In this document: piece by piece, positions 57,334 to 64,000 of the stretch
Layout of the letters: every line of letters begins with the position of its first letter
How positions within the stretch are numbered: position 1 is the first letter of the stretch
NCBI RefSeq assembly: GCF_000018365.1
Contig: NC_011529.1
Coordinates: 124,001 to 188,000 of the forward strand
Source: Thermococcus onnurineus NA1
GTDB lineage: Archaea > Methanobacteriota_B > Thermococci > Thermococcales > Thermococcaceae
Direction of reading: 5' to 3'
Length of the DNA: 64,000 bases
The notes under the pieces: model-generated
Database searches by the model: none
What the model was told of the DNA's origin: nothing
The model's input: only the letters and a program-made list of their open reading frames with translations
Position numbers and translations under genes: made by a program

Positions 57334-58824
57334 ATGAAAACCAAGGTTGCCATAATCGGCGCGGGAATAAGCGGCGCAAGCATAGCACGCGTTCTGAGCA
57401 GGTACGAGAACCTTGAAGTGCATCTGATTGAGAAAGCCCCAGACGTCGGCTGGGGCGTCAGCAAGGCCAACACAGCCTTAATCCACGGCGGCTACGATGA
57501 CGATCCGAAAAAGTACCCGATGAGGGCCAAGTTGTGCATCCGTGGTAACAGACTCTGGCACCAGTGGGTCAAGGAGCTAGAAATTCCCCACGTCTGGAAC
57601 GGAGCATTGATAGTGGCAACGAAGGAAGAGGACTTCGACGAGCTTGAGAAACTTTTGGAGCGTGGAAGGGAGAACGGCGTGCCCGAGATGAGGATAGTCG
57701 ATAAGGAAGAGCTCTTCCACCTTGAGCCTAACCTCACGAAGGAAGCCATCGGAGCGCTGTGGGTTCCAATAGTGGGTCAGATAGGTCCAATTCCAGCGGT
57801 TATAGCGATAGTCGAGAACGCAGTTGCCAACGGCGTCAAAACCCACCTCGAGACCGAAGTTACCGGGATAAAGGTCGAGAACGGTGAGGTTAAGGGTGTT
57901 GAGACGAAGAACGGCTTCATAGAGGCGGACATAGTTATTAACGCTGCCGGACTTTACGCCGACGAGATAGCCAGAATGGCTGGAATAGACTACTTCGAGA
58001 TTCACCCGAGGAAGGGTGAGTATTTCCTCTTTGATGAGGGCATTCCCGGACCGAGGCGCGTTCTCTTCCCGACGCCGACGCCAATAAGCAAGGGCATAGT
58101 TGTCACAACAGAGATCAGCGGGCACCTTATGATAGGACCGAACGCCCAAGACTTGCCACCCGAGGAAAAGGAAAACCTGGCGACCACAAGGGAAGGACTT
58201 GAACAGGTCTGGGAAGGTGCGAAAAAGCTCTGGCCCCAGCTGCCGCCGAGAAGCAAGGTTATCAGAACGTTTGCCGGTCTGAGGCCCGAACCAACGGGTG
58301 GAGACTTCATAATAAAGGCCGAAGAGGAAGTCTGGGGCTTCATAAATGTCGCCGGAATTCGCTCTCCAGGTCTCACGAGCGCCCCTGCGATAGCCTACGA
58401 AGTGGCCGAAATAATCCGGCACGACCTTGGAATAGAACTCGTTGAAAAGAGGAAGTGGAATCCCTACAGGAAGGAAATCACCCACTTCTTCATGCTCTCG
58501 CCGGCTCAAATAAACGAGGTCGTCAAAAGAGACCCCGCCTACGGAAAGGTTATCTGCAGATGCAACCGCGTTAGCGAGGGGGATGTTCTAGAGGCAATAG
58601 AGAGAATGAAGTTCATCGGTGTAAAGACTCCGAGCGTCGATTCCGTCAAGTTCAGAACCAAGGCAACGACCGGAACCTGTCAGGGAAGCTTCTGCAGGCC
58701 GAGAATAATCCAGCTCCTCGCGAGGGAGTACGGTGTCGGGCCTTGGGAGGTTACACTGAAAGGAAAGGGAAGCGAGGTCGGTATAGGTGACGTTAAGGTT
58801 CTCTTCAGAGGTGAGGATGCATGA
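57334..58824 (+). CDS. glpA: FAD-dependent glycerol-3-phosphate dehydrogenase (GlpA-like) with BFD [2Fe-2S] domain
   Basis: A 496-residue protein: FAD Rossmann motif GAGISGASIARVLSRYE, a DAO fold, and a C-terminal BFD-like domain with four Cys (ICRCNRV ... GTCQGSFCRP). It oxidises G3P to DHAP. ATG 57334 follows GGAGGGAGAAAAT. The next two genes overlap by 4 bases each, forming a three-gene unit comparable to the archaeal/Thermotoga G3P dehydrogenase complexes. Confidence 0.92.
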   Translation: MKTKVAIIGAGISGASIARVLSRYENLEVHLIEKAPDVGWGVSKANTALIHGGYDDDPKKYPMRAKLCIRGNRLWHQWVKELEIPHVWNGALIVATKEEDFDELEKLLERGRENGVPEMRIVDKEELFHLEPNLTKEAIGALWVPIVGQIGPIPAVIAIVENAVANGVKTHLETEVTGIKVENGEVKGVETKNGFIEADIVINAAGLYADEIARMAGIDYFEIHPRKGEYFLFDEGIPGPRRVLFPTPTPISKGIVVTTEISGHLMIGPNAQDLPPEEKENLATTREGLEQVWEGAKKLWPQLPPRSKVIRTFAGLRPEPTGGDFIIKAEEEVWGFINVAGIRSPGLTSAPAIAYEVAEIIRHDLGIELVEKRKWNPYRKEITHFFMLSPAQINEVVKRDPAYGKVICRCNRVSEGDVLEAIERMKFIGVKTPSVDSVKFRTKATTGTCQGSFCRPRIIQLLAREYGVGPWEVTLKGKGSEVGIGDVKVLFRGEDA

Positions 58825-60077
58825 ACGACCTTCCAATGCTCAACTACGACGTTGTCGTCATTGGCGGTGGGCCTGCAGGAATGGCGGCCGCCGTAAGGGC
58901 AAAGGAACTTGGACTTAAAGTTCTCCTCCTCGATGACAACGACTACCTTGGCGGTATCCTGCCCCAGTGCATACATCCCGGCTTCGGACTGCACTACTTC
59001 AAAGAGGAGCTCACCGGGCCGGAGTTTGCGGCACGCTTCGCTAAGAGGCTTGTGGAGCTCGGCGTTGATTACAGGACGGCCGCAAGGGTTTTGGAGATTA
59101 AAAACTACTCAGACCTCGAGAAAGTCGTTGTATTTAGTTCTCCAAGCGGAGCCTATCAGGTCTGGACAAAGACTATAATCTACGCCGCCGGAGCGCGTGA
59201 GAGGCACGCATTTGAGATAGGAATCGTCGGAGACAGGGGAGCGGGAATCTACACCGCAGGAGAGGCCCAAACGCTTATGGACATCTACGGTGTAATGCTG
59301 GGAAAAGAAATCGTCATCGTGGGTTCAGGCGACGTTGGACTAATAATGGCGCGCCGCTTTGCCCTTGAGGGAGCAAAGGTCAAGGCCGTAATCGAGCTGA
59401 TGCCCTATCCCGGAGGCTTGGCCAGGAACATAATGATACTCAGGGACTTCGATATTCCGCTATATCTGAGCCATAAGGTCGTTGAAGTCCGAGGAAAGGA
59501 GAGGGTCGAGAGGGTTAAGATCGTTAAAGTTGATGAGAATCTAAGGGAAATCCCAGGAACGGAGTTCTGGATTGAGGCTGACACACTGATAATCTCGGCC
59601 GGCCTTGTGCCAAGCGTCAAACTCCTCACTGCCATCGGGGTTGAAATAGATCCGACAACAGGAGGACCTGTCGTTAACGACCTCTTTGAGACAAGTGTTC
59701 CGGGAATATTTGCCGCTGGAAACTCGGTCATTATAAACGACCTCGTGGACTACGTTGCCGAGCAGGGTGAACTTGCCGCGGAGGGTGCGAAGCTCTTCAT
59801 AGACAACGAGGGGATACCAACGAGGCGCTGGATTAAGCTGGAAAAAGGCGAGAACGTCAGGCTTTTGGTTCCACATTATCTCAGCGGCGAGAGGGACGTC
59901 TGGATATACGCGCGCGTTTCAAAACCGATGGAGAACGTCGAGGTTCGTTTCCCAGAGATAGGCAAAAAGCTCCGCCTTCCAGTGGTCAAGCCGGCGGAGA
60001 TGCTCAGGATGAAGCTGAGAAAGGAGGAGATCGCGAAGGCCAGGGATGGCATCACCATGGAGGTGGTGCCGCTATGA
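58821..60077 (+). CDS. FAD/NAD-dependent oxidoreductase of G3P dehydrogenase complex
   Basis: A 418-residue pyridine-nucleotide-disulfide-type flavoprotein: FAD motif VVVIGGGPAGMAAAVRAKELG, a second nucleotide-binding motif IVIVGSGDVGLIMARRFALEGA, and GIFAAGNSV near the end. Cys in LPQCIHPGFG is conserved in the family. It starts within the stop of glpA (ATGA). It probably passes electrons from G3P oxidation to NAD(P) or another acceptor. Confidence 0.9.
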   Translation: MNDLPMLNYDVVVIGGGPAGMAAAVRAKELGLKVLLLDDNDYLGGILPQCIHPGFGLHYFKEELTGPEFAARFAKRLVELGVDYRTAARVLEIKNYSDLEKVVVFSSPSGAYQVWTKTIIYAAGARERHAFEIGIVGDRGAGIYTAGEAQTLMDIYGVMLGKEIVIVGSGDVGLIMARRFALEGAKVKAVIELMPYPGGLARNIMILRDFDIPLYLSHKVVEVRGKERVERVKIVKVDENLREIPGTEFWIEADTLIISAGLVPSVKLLTAIGVEIDPTTGGPVVNDLFETSVPGIFAAGNSVIINDLVDYVAEQGELAAEGAKLFIDNEGIPTRRWIKLEKGENVRLLVPHYLSGERDVWIYARVSKPMENVEVRFPEIGKKLRLPVVKPAEMLRMKLRKEEIAKARDGITMEVVPL

Positions 60078-60424
60078 AGAAGACCTACCGCTTTACCTGC
60101 ATTGTCTGCCCCCTCGGCTGTGCACTGGAGGTCGAGGTTGAGAACGGCAAGATCGGCGAGATCAAGGGATACACCTGTCCAAGGGGCAAGGAGTGGGCCA
60201 TCGAGGAGGTTACCAATCCGAAGAGAGTAGTCATGAGCGTCATCAAGGTCAGGAACGGTGCCCTGCCGACGGTGAGTGTTAAGACCGCAGAACCGGTACC
60301 GAAGGAGAAGATCCCAGAGCTGATGGAGTTCCTTTCAAAGCTGGAGGTGGAGGCTCCGGTGGAAATCAGTCAAGTTATAGCCGAATGGGAAGGGGTAAAA
60401 ATAGTCGCAACGAGGGGCGCCTAG
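60074..60424 (+). CDS. DUF1667 small iron-sulfur-type protein
   Basis: A 116-residue protein with four Cys (CIVCPLGC ... YTCPRGK), probably an Fe-S or zinc site, and a C-terminal alpha-beta part. DUF1667 proteins regularly accompany the preceding two flavoproteins. It overlaps the preceding stop by 4 bases and is last in the operon. Confidence 0.88.
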   Translation: MKKTYRFTCIVCPLGCALEVEVENGKIGEIKGYTCPRGKEWAIEEVTNPKRVVMSVIKVRNGALPTVSVKTAEPVPKEKIPELMEFLSKLEVEAPVEISQVIAEWEGVKIVATRGA

Positions 60425-60468
60425 CCCCTCACTCGGTATTTCCTCAATTACAAAAAGTGAAATCATGC

Positions 60469-60912
60469 CTACCAAGGTTCCCTATCCCGGGGCTTGGGAT
60501 ACGGAATTTCCCTGAGTTTGTGTTTCAGATACTCTTTAAGCGCAAACTTACACCAGCTTATGAAGACCTGCCAACAGTAGGTTTCTTCGATCTTATACGT
60601 AGTGTAGGTGTTAACGTAGTCCACAAGGACGTTAGACTTGCTGGGATCATAGTTGAGCTCATGAACGATGCTTTTGGAGACCCTTACGAGGGTTCCTTTT
60701 TCGTAGATGGCCCTTATCTTGCGGTGCACTATTAAGAACTCTCCCTCCTCATCCCATGACAACTCTACCACTAAAGTCCCGTTGTTGAAATCCAATGTTT
60801 TTGAGTTCGGATTTTTCTGGAGTTCCATGGCTATAATATGGGGGTCGTTGAGCTGTCTTAGATCATCAGTTGAAGGCCAGTAAACCCTGACAAACACTCC
60901 AATAAGCTTCAA
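60469..60912 (-). CDS. hypothetical protein (147 aa)
   Basis: A soluble, mixed-charge protein with aromatic-rich C-terminal part (YCWQVFISWCKFALKEYL). The first possible start is TTG 60912, with no clear Shine-Dalgarno; a later start is possible. It lies 19 bases downstream of the 68-residue gene and is probably the last gene of the prsW operon. Family not recognised. Confidence 0.55.
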   Translation of the reverse strand: MKLIGVFVRVYWPSTDDLRQLNDPHIIAMELQKNPNSKTLDFNNGTLVVELSWDEEGEFLIVHRKIRAIYEKGTLVRVSKSIVHELNYDPSKSNVLVDYVNTYTTYKIEETYCWQVFISWCKFALKEYLKHKLREIPYPKPRDREPW

Positions 60913-60931
60913 CGTCTAAGGGAAGAAAGAA

Positions 60932-61138
60932 TCAAAGCGCCTCAAACTTCTGGAGGAATATCCTAAGATCCGTTCTGAAGGGTTCTTCGGCACGCTCAAT
61001 CTCCTCATTCAGGAGCCGAAGGAAGTTCTCCTCGGTCGCTGCCTCCGTCCAGAGCCTTTTTACAAGGTTTTCTAGCTTTTCATAGTACTCCACGTAAGGC
61101 CTCGCCTCAAAGAGGGCCTCGTTAAGCTTGTCACTCAT
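60932..61138 (-). CDS. small helical protein (68 aa), unknown function
   Basis: A 68-residue acidic, helical protein (MSDKLNEALFEARPYVEYYEK...). The start ATG has GGAGGGGTGGGT in front and lies inside the end of prsW (8-base overlap). Translational coupling to prsW suggests a partner or substrate of that protease, but no direct evidence exists. Confidence 0.65.
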   Translation of the reverse strand: MSDKLNEALFEARPYVEYYEKLENLVKRLWTEAATEENFLRLLNEEIERAEEPFRTDLRIFLQKFEAL

Positions 61139-61838
61139 ACCCACCCCTCCTGAACCAGTAGTACCATACCCTACTGGCATCCTCCGCTTGGCCCATCAGG
61201 AGGAAGTAGCGCAGTATCGCCAAGTTGATCATAATGAACAGAATCAACATTATGTGGTATGCCGCCACGTTGTAGCTTAGGAAGGCGTAGTAGTCCCAGA
61301 CGAAGTGCAGGATGATGGCCAGCAGGAAGAACGGGCCCACCGAGTCCACTTTTCCTTCGGCCTTCATGCCGTAGCCAACGCCAATTATTGCGCTCCACGT
61401 GGCGTGGGCAAAGGGCGTTAAGAATCCTCTCACAATCGTGACCGGAATGCCGTAACCGAGGCCATACAGGAAGTTCTCCGTGGCGGCAAAGCCGAGGCCA
61501 GCGGCGACTCCGTAAACAAGGCCGTCCATTATGCCGTCCATCTGGCCTGCCTTGAACGGCCACCTAATCGCCAAGGCCTTGGCTGGCTCTTCCACGATAC
61601 CTGCGACGAGAGCCACATAGAAGGCAGTCGTTGGGAGTACCGGATCCACCCTGCCGCCAATAGTAAGAAACATCTCCAGAATGTACGCTATTCCAACGGA
61701 GAGCGTTCCGCCGAGGATGAATGTGCCTATGACGTATTTTTTGGGCTCTGGCTCGAACTTGTCCGCGTGATAGAAGTACCAGAGTATGACAAGCGCAGGA
61801 GCGTAGGCGAAGAACACAAGTGCACTCAACACGTCCAT
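61131..61838 (-). CDS. PrsW-family intramembrane metalloprotease
   Basis: A 235-residue membrane protein with about seven helices and the PrsW catalytic set: EEPAKALA (EExxK), FAHATWSA (HxxxW) and HFVWDYYA. Bacterial PrsW cuts an anti-sigma factor; archaeal substrates are unknown. ATG 61838 follows GGTGAGCAGCAAT and has a TATA-like element about 40 bases up. It heads a three-gene unit with a 68- and a 147-residue protein. Confidence 0.9.
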   Translation of the reverse strand: MDVLSALVFFAYAPALVILWYFYHADKFEPEPKKYVIGTFILGGTLSVGIAYILEMFLTIGGRVDPVLPTTAFYVALVAGIVEEPAKALAIRWPFKAGQMDGIMDGLVYGVAAGLGFAATENFLYGLGYGIPVTIVRGFLTPFAHATWSAIIGVGYGMKAEGKVDSVGPFFLLAIILHFVWDYYAFLSYNVAAYHIMLILFIMINLAILRYFLLMGQAEDASRVWYYWFRRGGYE

Positions 61839-61956
61839 ATTGCTGCTCACCAAAAAAGAATGGAAAGCTGGAAATTTAAAGGTTTAGCATCTGGCAAGGG
61901 CCTCCTACAAGAGCTTCCTAGTTGGAGTAGGGTATGGGAATATTAAAATGTCAACC

Positions 61957-62637
61957 TCAAAGGTTCTTTAATACTTGAGTCAATCTTCCGAGGGATCCAA
62001 AATCAAGGAGGTCATCCTCTAAGGGCACAAGAACCCTCGAGCCTGTTACATCGTACGCTCTCAGGAAAGGGGACACTATCTCGCGCAGAACATCGTTGCC
62101 GTATGCCCAGGGGCTGAAGGCAGGAAGAACGACCAGATTGTCACTCATAATGAAGGCAGGAACCTTTATGAGCGCCCCTACCTCGTCGCGTAGCCTTATT
62201 GCTGGGTGTTCATGGCCGATAATAAATCGTTCCCCCTCCACGAGCTTATGCCCATGAACAAGCTTCCAGCCGTGAAGTTCAAGCTCGTCAACGATTTCAA
62301 CGCCGGACTCTTTAAGCCAGAGCGTTCCCACGTCGTGGTTTCCTCTTACAAGAACTATCTCATCAACGAGCGGGCTGATTTCATCCACGAGGGTTTTGAG
62401 CTCTTCCCTCTCTCGCCACTCAGGAATGAATGAGTGCTTCAAATCGCCGTCGATTATCAGGATTTTTGGTTTCTCCCTCTTGAGGAGGGTTTTAAGCTGA
62501 CCGACAACCTCATGGAAGACCCTCGGAAGATAAAAGCCTTCCCTCGCCATACTGACTTCGTAGCCTAGATGGAGATCCGCTATGATGAGTGCGCTCCCCA
62601 ATCGGAGGGCCTTGTCGGGGAGGGGTTCTGGCTTCAT
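61957..62637 (-). CDS. calcineurin-like phosphoesterase (TIGR00024/YPT-type)
   Basis: A 226-residue metallophosphoesterase with the complete motif set: DLHLGYE, GDLKHSF, RGNHD, HGH and GHEHP for two metals. It is related to SbcD/Mre11 nucleases and to putative archaeal phosphoesterases near DNA-repair helicases; the substrate is not known. It is alone, divergent from the 92-residue gene. Confidence 0.9.
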   Translation of the reverse strand: MKPEPLPDKALRLGSALIIADLHLGYEVSMAREGFYLPRVFHEVVGQLKTLLKREKPKILIIDGDLKHSFIPEWREREELKTLVDEISPLVDEIVLVRGNHDVGTLWLKESGVEIVDELELHGWKLVHGHKLVEGERFIIGHEHPAIRLRDEVGALIKVPAFIMSDNLVVLPAFSPWAYGNDVLREIVSPFLRAYDVTGSRVLVPLEDDLLDFGSLGRLTQVLKNL

Positions 62638-62728
62638 GGTAGGAGGTTCAACCTCCGGCTTTTAAACTTTGTTAGGGGAACCGAAAAGGTTTTAAATCTG
62701 GCCATTGATGGAACAATGGTGAGTAAAA

Positions 62729-63007
62729 ATGCCCTACATAGGCTTCGTCAAAAGCCCTTACGGGCCGGCTAAAACGTACGAGCTAATTCTGAAAGAGCTT
62801 GAGAAGAGGGGCTTTGATGTCACATTTTCCAAGCACCACTGGATGGGGGATGCACCCTTTGGGCTGATCATCGCTGAGACAGACAGGGGAGAAGTCGCTA
62901 TCAGATGGAACCTCGGGAAGACTTTCGGGCTCAAACTCGAAGAAGTTGAAAAAGGGGACGTTGACGAGTTCGTGGAGGACACCATGGAGTATCTCAGCGG
63001 TGACTGA
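62729..63007 (+). CDS. hypothetical protein (92 aa)
   Basis: A short alpha-beta protein (YGPAKTYELILKELEKRGFDVTF ... GEVAIRWNLGKTFG) with GGTGAG before the ATG. Its 3' end overlaps the convergent HAD gene by 14 bases. I do not recognise a family; no membrane or metal motif. Confidence 0.65.
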   Translation: MPYIGFVKSPYGPAKTYELILKELEKRGFDVTFSKHHWMGDAPFGLIIAETDRGEVAIRWNLGKTFGLKLEEVEKGDVDEFVEDTMEYLSGD

Positions 63008-63683
63008 GTTCTTTTCGCTCCTGCTTCACCCGTTCTATCATATCAAGGAGGCTCCACAGATCCCGTATCACGTGCAGATGTGGAATTAGGGCGAGCCTTT
63101 CGCGGTTTCTTTCTATGAACCTCGCAGTTGACGGAAAGTAGTACCAGACGTACTCAGTGTTCTCATCGCCGTGTCCGATGAAGCGCCAGGGCTTGTCATC
63201 GACCCAGATAAAGACTTCATTCCCGTACTTTTCGCGGACAAGCTTAAACGCCTCGTCTATCGTCAAATCACGCCCGAAAACGATGACATCGTCAAAGAGG
63301 TCGTAGATACCCATAGCTTTGAGCCTTTTCACTTTCATGCCATCTATGAAGTCCTCGGCCGAGAAAGATATCACTGTGTGGCCCTCCTCCTTGAGCCTTT
63401 TCAAGAGCTCGGGAGCATCGTCGAGAGGCTTACTGAGCTTCGCCCGCTCCTCAAACCATGTCTCCATGAACTTAGTCCTAAGGAAGAACGGTGGCTCTGA
63501 CTTCTTCTTGTGACGCCCGAAGGCTGGTCTCTCAAAGTACATCTCGATTTTAGTCAGAACCTTGGCCCAGAAACCCTTGAATGGGAGCCAGCGGTAGCGC
63601 TTCTCTAGGGCTCGCCTGAAGGCCTCCTCGATGCATGAGTACGTATCGGCGAGTGTTCCGTCAAAGTCGAAGGCGATTATCAT
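62994..63683 (-). CDS. HAD-superfamily hydrolase
   Basis: A 229-residue phosphatase-type protein: motif I FDFDGTLADT, motif II ISFSAEDF, motif III/IV in VKRLKAMGIYDLF ... WVDDKPW. A helical cap lies between motifs I and II. Typical substrates are small phosphorylated metabolites; none can be named here. It starts only 9 residues from the end of its promoter region, and its 3' end overlaps the convergent hypothetical gene. Confidence 0.88.
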   Translation of the reverse strand: MIIAFDFDGTLADTYSCIEEAFRRALEKRYRWLPFKGFWAKVLTKIEMYFERPAFGRHKKKSEPPFFLRTKFMETWFEERAKLSKPLDDAPELLKRLKEEGHTVISFSAEDFIDGMKVKRLKAMGIYDLFDDVIVFGRDLTIDEAFKLVREKYGNEVFIWVDDKPWRFIGHGDENTEYVWYYFPSTARFIERNRERLALIPHLHVIRDLWSLLDMIERVKQERKELSHR

Positions 63684-63870
63684 GCTATCCCCCGGCGGAA
63701 TGATGCCCTTTGAACTTTAAGCTTTATCCTCTCAATTCACAATATTCCCCCAATCCCCGCTACGTTTTGACTCAAAACTTGTGGTTCTTGTAACTCCTGT
63801 AACTCGAAAAATTTTTAATTCAGGTTCTCTATTGTTTGATTTGCAGTGCATACAACAAGGAGGGAGTTAA

Positions 63871-64000
63871 ATGAAAAAACTGCTGGCAATATTTCTCGGT
63901 TTTCTGGTTCTAAGTGGACTCGTCAGTGCTTGGCCAACGGACGGTCCAACCCTTGACAACCCCATGAACGTCCACCAGAAGCTGACCTATAAGGCTATTG
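63871..64000 (+). CDS. secreted protein, N-terminal part (cut by window end)
   Basis: The ATG behind AAGGAGGGAG opens a frame that runs off the window. A signal peptide (MKKLLAIFLGFLVLSGLVSA) with likely cleavage after LVSA precedes an extracytoplasmic start WPTDGPTLDNP. Only 43 residues are visible, so no family can be assigned. Confidence 0.75.
   Translation, partial: MKKLLAIFLGFLVLSGLVSAWPTDGPTLDNPMNVHQKLTYKAI

Noticed and set aside
57577-58509. 310-codon frame opposite glpA
   Set aside because: Antisense shadow; the composition follows the complementary codons and there is no start signal.

Overview
The window is a chromosomal segment of a hyperthermophilic euryarchaeon of the order Thermococcales, almost certainly a Thermococcus species. 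The evidence is the archaeal informational genes (aCPSF1/FttA, proteasome beta, archaeal DnaG, SecE-Spt5-L11-L1-P0-P1, HMf-type histone, archaeal GluRS). It also includes BRE/TATA promoters, short purine-rich Shine-Dalgarno sites, Thermococcales Glycolytic Motifs, and a gene order that I recall matching the T. kodakarensis TK1437-TK1390 region in reverse. No plasmid, virus, insertion sequence or CRISPR array is visible.

Layout. 0-6.3 kb: DUF389 membrane protein (cut by the window edge), NikR, RqcH/NFACT ribosome-rescue factor, and a GH57 glycogen branching enzyme whose C-terminal HhH tail has decayed. 6.4-16 kb: a nitrogen and amino-acid block with a short-T-loop P-II protein, an NSS transporter with a 36-residue MetS-like subunit, a C/D-box sRNA, glutamate dehydrogenase, and a complete Liv-type ABC importer. 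16-24.7 kb: proteasome beta, FttA, a threonine-synthase-like protein lacking its PLP lysine and fused to a winged helix, a small EMC6-like membrane protein, RpiA, tRNA-Thr and tRNA-Pro, RNA-ligase partner, and a sugar-isomerase-like protein. 24.7-29 kb: a class III pilin-like peptide and a TAXI-TRAP transporter operon with DUF1850. 29-34.4 kb: DtdA, FtsZ, SecE, Spt5 and the L11/L1/P0/P1 ribosomal genes. 34.4-41.9 kb: tRNA-Arg, a 0.6 kb hairpin-rich non-coding stretch, Dcd/dUTPase-like protein, histone, B12-type radical SAM protein, Toprim protein, DnaG, two coupled tiny ORFs, GltX. 42-50.2 kb: a transporter, maltodextrin phosphorylase, PEP carboxykinase, a sugar nucleotidyltransferase pseudogene, a degenerate phosphohexomutase and thymidylate kinase. 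50.4-60.4 kb: an alpha/beta hydrolase, two MFS carriers, and a glycerol module (two GDPDs, glycerol kinase, FAD G3P dehydrogenase, flavin disulfide-type oxidoreductase, DUF1667). 60.5-64 kb: a PrsW operon, a phosphoesterase, a HAD phosphatase, and the start of a secreted protein.

Working together: the glucan genes (branching enzyme, MalP) each carry a Thermococcales Glycolytic Motif just upstream of the start codon, which suggests shared Tgr control. NSS, Liv and GDH form an amino-acid uptake and oxidation theme. The glp genes can take glycerophosphodiesters through G3P to DHAP, entering central metabolism next to PckG. The items most worth a second look are the lysine-less PLP/winged-helix fusion, the truncated P-II T-loop, the decaying glycan-precursor pair at 48-49.5 kb, and the unexplained hairpin-rich region downstream of tRNA-Arg.
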